6,320 nucleotides of DNA from CAYSPU01 sp964432995. Its GTDB lineage: Bacteria; Verrucomicrobiota; Verrucomicrobiia; Limisphaerales; JAHDYP01. Below the pieces are notes generated by a model. It was given only the letters and a program-made list of their open reading frames with translations. It was not told where the DNA came from and did no database searches. A program made the translations under genes and the position numbers. The stretch lies in the NCBI GenBank assembly GCA_964432995.1, contig CAYSPU010000305.1, positions 1 through 6,320 on the forward strand. Reading direction: 5' to 3'. Positions within the stretch are counted from its first letter, which is position 1. Each line of letters begins with the position of its first letter. Below, piece after piece: positions 1 through 5,253 of this stretch.

Positions 1-540
1 GGGCGGGGATTTGTTTGCGCTGCGGGATTTGAGGTTGGGGGTGTTTGGGTGACCTGCGATAGCGGCTGTTACGCGCTCGATTCCATCCAGCCGTGCCCAA
101 TCGCCATCACCTTCCCCGGAGACAAGGTCTATCGGTTCCAATCCGTCCTGCCCCCCAGCAGCCAGTATGGCTATCCCATCGGCTCGGTGGCCATGACCTT
201 CACCAACCTGCCCGGCACGCACGGCACCCTCGAGATCGACATCGGCTACATCAATCTCGTCAACTGGATGGACTTCTCCGGCTTCAACCCCACCCGGTTC
301 CGGTTTACCTCCGCCGAAGGCGACGTTTACGTCATCGACCAGACCGCCGGCGTCCAGTCTATCACCGATCGCAACCAAAACACCCTCACCATTACCACCA
401 ACGGCATCGTCCACTCGAGCGGCGCCAGCGTCACCTTCCTGCGCGATGCCCAGGGCCGGATCCGTGAGATCGTCGATCCGATCCGCCCTCCCCAAAGGCA
501 TGCCGGCGTCAGGTGCCGGTACGGTCTTTGTAGTCATTGA
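1..540 (+). CDS. RHS/YD-repeat protein fragment, probably a remnant
   Basis: The frame is open from the window edge; the first usable start is a GTG at 49, giving 163 residues. Residues about 8-144 (counted from that GTG) read like an internal segment of a large RHS-repeat surface protein: a PCPIAITFPGDKVYRF block, a beta-rich middle, then FRFTSAEGDVYVIDQTAGVQSITDRNQNTLTIT-like text (split here by position, residues about 85-116) and FLRDAQGRIREIVDP at 130-144, close to an RHS/YD repeat unit. Complete proteins of this family run to many hundreds or thousands of residues, with repeats continuing after the DP. Here the match stops at position 480, and a 19-residue tail of unlike character runs to a TGA at 538-540. 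No signal peptide or ribosome site is visible at the GTG. I infer a broken piece of an RHS gene rather than a working protein; recognition of the family is fairly sure, function as a gene is doubtful. Confidence 0.55.
   Translation, partial: GRGFVCAAGFEVGGVWVTCDSGCYALDSIQPCPIAITFPGDKVYRFQSVLPPSSQYGYPIGSVAMTFTNLPGTHGTLEIDIGYINLVNWMDFSGFNPTRFRFTSAEGDVYVIDQTAGVQSITDRNQNTLTITTNGIVHSSGASVTFLRDAQGRIREIVDPIRPPQRHAGVRCRYGLCSH
2..52 (+). CDS. Possible 3' end of an unrecognised upstream gene
   Basis: In the second forward frame the first 17 codons read GGDLFALRDLRLGVFG and end in TGA at 50-52. This short stretch is rich in G and T (TTG, TTT, GGG, GTG codons), unlike the C-rich RHS text that begins just after it, so it may be the tail of a separate gene that enters from the left. 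The product cannot be named from 16 residues. It could equally be non-coding sequence, since the RHS frame is also open here. Confidence 0.2.
   Translation, partial: GGDLFALRDLRLGVFG
503..519. repeat. Small palindrome at the RHS break
   Basis: CCGGC (503-507) and GCCGG (515-519) form an inverted repeat around a 7-base loop. It sits directly beside an 8-base palindrome GGCATGCC at 497-504 and only about 20 bases after the RHS match ends. A GC-rich palindrome in a decayed intergenic stretch is the shape of a REP-like element, but one copy cannot show that it is repeated in the genome. A 5-bp stem is also easily met by chance in GC-rich DNA. Confidence 0.25.
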
Positions 541-910
541 CAGCGCCGCCTATGAGGCCGCAAGGGTGCTCGCAGATCAGGCAAACAATGCGCTGCGCAA
601 GGAATGCGGGCTGAAAGGGGAGCCACGCTGGCGTCGTAGCGTGGTGACGCCCGCGGGCGGGGCGGCTGGGCTACTGGCGGGTGATGTGGCGCATGGCGTC
701 GTGGAAGGACAGCCCGAGCACGCGCATGAAGAAGTCGATGGCGTTGCGACCAGCGCGGTTGGGGGGAGATCGCGCCCACGGGGCGCGGTGGAGAAGGAGC
801 CCGCAGAGCGGGATCCAGCCGAATCCGTTCCCGGCCGCTTCAGAAAATGCCTGACGCGCTTCCCGGGTAGCAGTTAGGATCCGACCCTCACAAACAGCCG
901 AAGCCCCTCC
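541..910. other. Gap of 370 bases with no intact gene
   Basis: Between the RHS remnant and the esterase no reading frame looks like a complete protein. A forward frame is open until 877, but its C-terminal half is low in hydrophobic structure and reads as the shadow of the minus-strand peptide described at 671-754. A TTGACA hexamer lies at 537-542, without any -10-like partner 16-18 bases later. There is no clear ribosome binding site just before the esterase ATG. The stretch is best read as decayed sequence; the esterase promoter is presumably inside it but cannot be pointed to. Confidence 0.5.
671..754 (-). pseudogene. Remnant resembling the end of a CHC2/primase-type zinc-finger domain
   Basis: The minus strand ends in a TAG at 673-671, preceded by a natural-looking peptide: AGRNAIDFFMRVLGLSF then HDAMRHITRQ. 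Primase-type CHC2 zinc-finger domains end in a similar way, with a Gly-Asp-Ala-Ile/Leu-Asp-Phe turn followed by a helix of the form GLSFxEAxxxL. The cysteine and histidine ligands that should precede it are not recognisable: upstream on this strand there is only a stray CGLLLH, and further back the frame becomes the antisense of the esterase. There is no plausible start. If real, this is a C-terminal scrap of a replication or mobile-element protein. The call rests on about 25 residues and could be coincidence. Confidence 0.25.
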
Positions 911-2077
911 ATGAAACTGCAAACCCCGATCCTGCCATCCTGCGCCGCCGCTCTGCTGGTGGCGCTCACGTGCATTCCTTCCGCCTCGGCCCAGGTCCGC
1001 GGCCCCCAAGGCCCCAGGGTGATCTCCCCGGAGATCGCCGCCGACCGCTGCGTCACCTTCCGCATCCTGGCCCCCAAGGCCGAGGACGTTCGCCTCGCCG
1101 GTGGCGACATCCCGGGAGTCGGCCAGGGAAAGGAGATGACCAAGGACACCAATGGCGTCTGGGAAACCACCCTCGGACCCGTCGACCCGGGCGCTTACCG
1201 CTACACCTTCAACGTGGATGGCGTCTCGGTCATCGATCCCCGCAGTCCCACCGTCAGCGAGTCCAACAACAACGTCTGGAGCCTCGTATACGTTCCTGGT
1301 GCGGATTTCATGGACACCCAGGACGTCCCGCGCGGCGCCGTCGCGGAGGTGACCTACTACTCGACGTCGCTGAAGCGCTTCCGCCGCATGCACGTCTACA
1401 CGCCGCCGGGCTATCCGTCCGGCAAGGGCAAGTTCCCAGTTTTCTATCTTCTCCACGGCGCGTCGGACAGCGATGACTCCTGGACGAGTGTTGGGCGGGC
1501 CGGGTTCATTCTCGACAATCTGATCGCGGCTGGGAAAGCGAAGGCGATGGTGGTGGTCATGCCCGCCGGCCACGCCGGGCCGTTCCGCTCCGGGGGCGCC
1601 CGACCGGCGGCGGACGAGTTCAGCCAGGATTTCCTGAACGACATCATGCCGTATGTGGAGAAGAACTACCGTGTCCATAAAGACCGGAGGCACCGGGCGC
1701 TGGCCGGCCTCTCGATGGGGGGCGGCCAGACGCTGAACATCGGCATTCCGCACCTCGACCAGTTTGCGTATCTGGGCGTCTACAGCTCCGGGGTATTTGG
1801 GATCACGGGCGGACGAGCGGGCAGCACGCAGCCCCAGGGGCCGAGCTTCGAGGAGCGACACCAGCAGGTGCTGGACGACGCGGGCCTCAGGAAAGGCCTC
1901 AGGCTCTTCTGGTTCGCGACCGGCAAGGACGATTTCCTCCTCGAAACCTCACGCGCCACGGTGGCCATGTTCCGCAAACACGGCTTCCCGGTCCAATACG
2001 CCGAGACCGACGGCGGCCACACGTGGATCAACTGGCGCCAGTACCTCAACGAGTTCGCCCCCCTTCTGTTCCAGTAA
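911..2077 (+). CDS. Secreted CE1-like esterase (feruloyl/acetyl-xylan esterase type) with N-terminal Ig-like domain
   Basis: The 388-residue protein should hydrolyse ester bonds, probably feruloyl or acetyl groups on plant or algal polysaccharide, outside the cytoplasm. Residues 1-27 are a signal peptide (KLQ, a hydrophobic run with AAALLVALT, then ASA before Q28). Residues about 38-130 form an early-set/CBM48-like beta domain: VTFRILAPKAEDVRLAG, then NGVWETTLGPVDPGAYRYTFNVDG. The alpha/beta hydrolase domain, about 145-388, shows PVFYLLHGASDSDDSW (oxyanion region, 176-191), nucleophile Ser268 in GLSMGG, a candidate acid at Asp340 or Asp341 in ATGKDDF, and His370 in DGGHTW. Length and domain order are normal for the family, and nothing is missing. 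The ATG at 911 is chosen because it gives the full signal peptide; no good ribosome site precedes it. It stands alone, with no co-directional partner within 340 bases. The exact substrate cannot be read from sequence. Confidence 0.9.
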   Translation: MKLQTPILPSCAAALLVALTCIPSASAQVRGPQGPRVISPEIAADRCVTFRILAPKAEDVRLAGGDIPGVGQGKEMTKDTNGVWETTLGPVDPGAYRYTFNVDGVSVIDPRSPTVSESNNNVWSLVYVPGADFMDTQDVPRGAVAEVTYYSTSLKRFRRMHVYTPPGYPSGKGKFPVFYLLHGASDSDDSWTSVGRAGFILDNLIAAGKAKAMVVVMPAGHAGPFRSGGARPAADEFSQDFLNDIMPYVEKNYRVHKDRRHRALAGLSMGGGQTLNIGIPHLDQFAYLGVYSSGVFGITGGRAGSTQPQGPSFEERHQQVLDDAGLRKGLRLFWFATGKDDFLLETSRATVAMFRKHGFPVQYAETDGGHTWINWRQYLNEFAPLLFQ

Positions 2078-2427
2078 CTCAACCGCGCAACCCAAATCCG
2101 CGCCGAAGCCGGCACTGCAACTCCAACGCGTGCCCTTGAGGCTTGCCCGCGGCACGGCCACGGCGGTCGGGTGCGGATTTGGCCGGAGCCGACAGAGCGC
2201 CCGTCCGCGGGGACGAAAACGGTGCGTGGGCCGGAGACGAGCGAACCCTCAGCGCCACTTAGACGAGGATCCGGGCGCAATATGCCGGCTAGACGGAATC
2301 CGCCAACCGATGGTAGAACCATGCGCGGCAGATGTCGGCTCTCTCGCCTGCCACCCCGCGGACAGGTCCCCGGGGCTGGAGGCGCTCGTGGGGACCCTAG
2401 ATCCGATATCCCGGCGAGACGATCCGC
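2078..2427. other. Non-coding gap of 350 bases between esterase and export operon
   Basis: Short frames here encode Arg/Pro/Gly-rich strings typical of GC-rich non-coding DNA and have no recognisable family. I see no stem followed by a T run after the esterase stop, and no convincing -35/-10 pair for the export operon, whose promoter should be in this gap. A GGCCGGAG octamer occurs twice (2181-2188, 2229-2236), and a small hairpin with a 5-bp stem lies at 2202-2215. Neither is strong enough to name. Confidence 0.5.
2365..2396. promoter_or_regulatory. Inverted repeat upstream of the adaptor gene
   Basis: GGTCCCC (2365-2371) and GGGGACC (2390-2396) are a perfect 7-base inverted repeat with an 18-base spacer, ending 31 bases before the adaptor start codon. 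The position suits an operator or a structure in the 5' leader of the operon mRNA. Arm length is modest and the DNA is GC-rich, so chance is a real alternative. No -35 or -10 box is readable next to it. Confidence 0.2.
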
Positions 2428-3582
2428 ATGAGTACGTTACCGAGCATTCCAATCGCGTCGCGCATCCGCTGGCGCCGCTGGCGCCAGCACGGCGGGCCCC
2501 CGCTGGTCGTGGCCCTCGCGATCGCCGCCTGCTTCTTCCTCTGGAAGCAGTCCAGTTCGCAGGGCGCGCTCTCGGGGATTGCCGACGGCGTTCGCTCGCT
2601 GGTGACGAGCCCGCAGCAGGGCCTGTTGCAGCAGGTGCTTGTCCAACCTTACGAGGTGGTGAAGGCCGGCCAACCCCTCGCCATCCTCCAGCCCATCGAC
2701 CCCCGCGCCCAACTCGACCTGTTCCAGGCGGAACTCCAGTTGAATCGCATGCGCCACGAACCCCTCCTGGCCGAACGCAACGCCGTCGACTTCGAGCGCA
2801 TCCGGCTCGACCTCCGTCGCGCCGAGGCCGATCTCGCCGTCGCCCGCGTGAACTTGGAACGAGCCGAGAACGAGGTCCGCCGCAACGAACCCCTCTATCG
2901 TGAGAAACTCGTCTCCGAAGACGTCTACGACCTGAGCCTCAAGACCCGCGACATGTACCGCGCCCAAGTGGAGGAGAGCGCGAAACTGGTCTCCGAGACC
3001 CAAACCCGACTCGATCGCCTCGAAGGTTTCGCGGATCCCAGCACGTCGCGCGCGCCTTCCGCGGTCTCGGCGCTCGATGCCCTCGAAGAACACCGCAGCG
3101 TCCTCGCCACCAACTGGGCGACCCTCACCCTGCGCGCGCCCATCGACGGCATGGTCCATACCCTCTTCCGTCAGGCCGGGGAACACGTCGTCGCCGGCGA
3201 ACCGCTGATCACCGTCGAGTCTCCCCAGGCTCCCCGCATCCTGGGTTACCTCCGCCAACCGTATCCTCTCAACCCGGAAGTCGGCATGCGCATCCGCGTC
3301 ACCACCCGCGAGCGTCCGCCCCGACACTTCTGGTCGGTCGTCAGTCAAGTGGGCGCCCAAGTGGAGGTCCTGACGAATTCCCTCGCCTACCTCCGCCAAG
3401 GTTTCATGATCGATCCCGCCCTTCCGATCGTGGTCGATGTGCCCCCGGGAGTGCGCATTCGGCCGGGGGAGNNNNNNNNNNTCGACCTTCTCCTCAGCAC
3501 CGGCGCTTCGGAGACCGGCCTCGCGCGAACAGACCCTCAAGCGCGCACCCGGGCCCGCACCACCGAAAGCTCCGCTCCCTGA
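2428..3582 (+). CDS. HlyD/AcrA-family periplasmic adaptor (membrane fusion protein)
   Basis: The protein would bridge an inner-membrane transporter and a TolC-type channel across the periplasm. It has a basic cytoplasmic N-terminus (RIRWRRWRQ), one membrane anchor at about 24-38, the first half of a lipoyl-like domain at about 54-90, a coiled-coil hairpin at about 92-200, the second lipoyl half at 229-264 (LTLRAPIDGMV...GEHVVAGEPLITVE) and a beta-barrel region after 268. The hairpin tip holds R152, L156 and S163, the R-x3-L-x6-S spacing of the TolC-docking motif known from AcrA (R128, L132, S139). A weak GGCGAG lies 9 bases before the ATG. Codons 349-352 fall in an N run, so the last 32 residues depend on the gap length. 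As given, the frame continues as DLLLSTG to a TGA at 3580-3582, which fits the usual RPGE-x-VDL ending. The channel gene follows after 31 bases. Confidence 0.9.
   Translation: MSTLPSIPIASRIRWRRWRQHGGPPLVVALAIAACFFLWKQSSSQGALSGIADGVRSLVTSPQQGLLQQVLVQPYEVVKAGQPLAILQPIDPRAQLDLFQAELQLNRMRHEPLLAERNAVDFERIRLDLRRAEADLAVARVNLERAENEVRRNEPLYREKLVSEDVYDLSLKTRDMYRAQVEESAKLVSETQTRLDRLEGFADPSTSRAPSAVSALDALEEHRSVLATNWATLTLRAPIDGMVHTLFRQAGEHVVAGEPLITVESPQAPRILGYLRQPYPLNPEVGMRIRVTTRERPPRHFWSVVSQVGAQVEVLTNSLAYLRQGFMIDPALPIVVDVPPGVRIRPGEXXXXDLLLSTGASETGLARTDPQARTRARTTESSAP
3472..3481. other. Assembly gap of 10 N inside the adaptor gene
   Basis: Ten unknown bases follow GAG (codon 348 of the adaptor). A round number of N is usually a scaffolding placeholder, so the true length may differ. 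The frame on both sides is consistent with one adaptor protein: family members commonly read RPGE-L-V-D-hydrophobic here, and the sequence resumes with TC GAC CTT. If the real gap were not congruent with 10 modulo 3, the C-terminus would change, because another frame is also open and runs into the TolC frame. Confidence 0.95.
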
Positions 3583-3613
3583 GTCGAGACCGCCTGTGAG
3601 CGCACCAACCGTC

Positions 3614-5152
3614 ATGAGGACCGCGTGGCTCCGGTTGGTCCTCCTCCAAGGAGCCCTGCTCGTCTGCGCCCTGCTCTCCCTGCCGATCGCGGCCGCCTCC
3701 GACACTTGGCGCCTCAGCCTGTCGGACTCCATCGAGCACGCCCTGCGCAACAACCGCGAGCTGCAGGTCGCACGCGTTGATCCCGAACTCGGACGCCTCG
3801 CGCTCTCCAGCGCCTATGCCTTCTACGACCCGCAGCTCGTCGTCAGCGCTCGAACCGAAAGCGCCTCCGATAGCGGCGGTTTCGACCCCAACGATTTCAG
3901 CCGCGACGCCATCTACGACGCCGACTCCACCCTCGCCGACGTTGGCCTCGCCGGAGTGCTGCCCAGCGGCATGACCTACAGCCTCTCCGGTTCCTACGCG
4001 GCCAGCGAAGGGGAGCGGAATTACCTCAACTTCGACTCCTACAAGTTCTTCGCCGGCGGCCAGATTCAGCAGCCCTTGCTCCGCAACCTCTGGATCGATC
4101 AGCCGCGCCTCACCATCCGTGTCAGCCGACACCAACTCCGCATCAGCGAGTTCGGCGTGAGCTACCTCACCATGGACATCGTCAACCGCGTCCAGCAGGC
4201 CTACTACGAACTCGTTCGCGCCCGCCGCGATCTGGAAATCCGCCAGGACCTGCTCGACACCAAACGCCAGTTCCTGGCCGGGACGCAGCGGAAGATCGAC
4301 GTTGGCATGCTGACCGCCCAGGATGGTTTGGTGGCCCAGGCTCAGGTGGCCATCCAGCAGTCACAGCTCCTCCTGGCCAGCAACCTCGTTCAATTGGCCG
4401 ACCACGATCTGCGGCTCCTCCTCGGCGACTTCGCCACCAACCGCTCCTCCGTCGTCATTCTTCCCACCGATCGGCCGCTCGTCGTCCCGGAACGCTGCGA
4501 CATCGACGAAAGCTGGCAACGCGGGTTGACTCAGCGCCCCGACCTCCTGCAAATCCACGAGGAGATCGCCAGCGCGAAAGACCAAATCCGCTTCGCCCGC
4601 AATCAACTCTTTCCCTCCCTCGACCTTGTCGCCGGCTACAACCGTCGTGGCGCCAGCGCCGTCCAAACTTACCCGCCCACCAGGGCCGAGGCCTCCCTGA
4701 CCGATGCCTGGGATCAGCTCGCCGACGGCGTTGCCCCAACAGAAATGGTGGGCGTGGTGCTCGCGGTCCCCCTGGGCTTGAGCGCCGAACGAGCCGCCTA
4801 CCGGGCCAGCCGCCGCCTCGAGGCCCAAGCCCAACTCCGCCTCCAGCAGAAACGCGAAATCGTCATGCGCGAAATCGCCGACGCTGTCGTCTCCGCCCGA
4901 TCCGGCTGGGAACGCGTTCGTGCCGCCCGCAGCGCCACCCTCCTGGCACGCCAGGCCCTGGAAGCTGAAGAACGGAAGTTGGCCGGCGGCAAGAGCGAAA
5001 TGTTCATCGTCCTGCAGATGCAGAACGACTTTGCGCTGGCGCGTTCCGCGGAAGTTCTGGCTGAGGCCGATTCGCAAAAAGCCCTCTCCCAACTCCACTT
5101 CGCCGAAGGCAGCCTCCTGGAACGGCTCCGCATCCGCATTGAGTTCGAGTAG
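3614..5152 (+). CDS. TolC-family outer-membrane efflux channel
   Basis: The 512-residue protein should form a trimeric outer-membrane barrel with a periplasmic helical tunnel, the exit duct of a tripartite exporter. A signal peptide spans about 1-29 (basic MRTAWLR, hydrophobic LVLLQGALLVCALLSL, then AAAS). Two OEP repeats follow: the first opens with LSLSDSIEHALRNNRELQVAR (35-54) and has its tip at KIDVGMLTAQDGLVAQAQ (227-244). The second starts near TQRPDLLQIHEEIASAKDQI (306-325), continues with FPSLDLVAGYNRRG, and has its tip at KLAGGKSEMFIVLQMQNDF (455-473). Beta strands for the barrel are readable at about 72-155 and 335-390. Length is normal. The frame is open upstream as far as 3437. 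ATG 3614 is preferred because it gives a compact signal peptide; GTG 3596 would add six residues. There is no strong ribosome site at either. With the adaptor 31 bases upstream, translation from one mRNA is likely. Confidence 0.9.
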   Translation: MRTAWLRLVLLQGALLVCALLSLPIAAASDTWRLSLSDSIEHALRNNRELQVARVDPELGRLALSSAYAFYDPQLVVSARTESASDSGGFDPNDFSRDAIYDADSTLADVGLAGVLPSGMTYSLSGSYAASEGERNYLNFDSYKFFAGGQIQQPLLRNLWIDQPRLTIRVSRHQLRISEFGVSYLTMDIVNRVQQAYYELVRARRDLEIRQDLLDTKRQFLAGTQRKIDVGMLTAQDGLVAQAQVAIQQSQLLLASNLVQLADHDLRLLLGDFATNRSSVVILPTDRPLVVPERCDIDESWQRGLTQRPDLLQIHEEIASAKDQIRFARNQLFPSLDLVAGYNRRGASAVQTYPPTRAEASLTDAWDQLADGVAPTEMVGVVLAVPLGLSAERAAYRASRRLEAQAQLRLQQKREIVMREIADAVVSARSGWERVRAARSATLLARQALEAEERKLAGGKSEMFIVLQMQNDFALARSAEVLAEADSQKALSQLHFAEGSLLERLRIRIEFE

Positions 5153-5198
5153 GACTCCGCCGGACAACCAGGCAGAGCTCTCCGCAGCGCCTGAAGAC

Positions 5199-5236
5199 CT
5201 CGCCGCCGCTAACCCGCATGTTTCACACACGGCGAG
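5199..5236. terminator. Possible shared stem between convergent genes
   Basis: CTCGCCG (5199-5205) and CGGCGAG (5230-5236) are a perfect 7-base inverted repeat with a 24-base loop, lying in the 101-base gap between the converging stop codons of the channel gene and dnaN. The position suits a two-way terminator. There is no T run on either strand and the loop is long, so this is a weak candidate and may be chance. Confidence 0.25.
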
Positions 5237-5253
5237 CGCGCGAAATGTCCGGG

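Noticed and set aside
537..560. TTGACA at 537-542 as a -35 box
   Set aside because: No TATAAT-like hexamer lies at a 16-18 base spacing; the nearest AT-rich bases (TATGAG, 550-555) are too close.
511..670. Minus-strand peptide containing CLICEHPCG and ending NDYKDRTGT before a stop at 511-509
   Set aside because: It has two Cys pairs that hint at a zinc knuckle, but it is about 53 codons with no start or family I can name, and a stop separates it from the primase-like scrap.
446..877. Forward open frame of 143 codons between the RHS remnant and the esterase
   Set aside because: The stretch GTVFVVIDSAAYEAARVLADQ looks passable, but the rest is charged, low-complexity text opposite the minus-strand peptide. 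There is no ribosome site and no recognisable family.
671..1861. Long minus-strand open frame of 396 codons opposite the esterase
   Set aside because: Most of it is the antisense of a clear esterase gene with signal peptide and catalytic triad, and its protein is Arg/Gly/Ala-rich without family features. Only the last 25 or so residues, outside the esterase, were kept as a possible remnant.
1764..2903. Forward open frame of 379 codons bridging the esterase end, the gap and the adaptor
   Set aside because: It overlaps two well-supported genes in another frame and encodes Pro/Arg/Ser-rich shadow sequence.
2437..3753. Minus-strand open frame of 438 codons opposite the adaptor gene
   Set aside because: It is a shadow of the adaptor in GC-rich DNA, crosses the N run and has no recognisable domain.
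4361..5230. Minus-strand open frame of 289 codons opposite the channel gene
   Set aside because: It is antisense to conserved TolC-family text; its composition (Gly, Ala, Glu, Val) mirrors the codons of the real gene.
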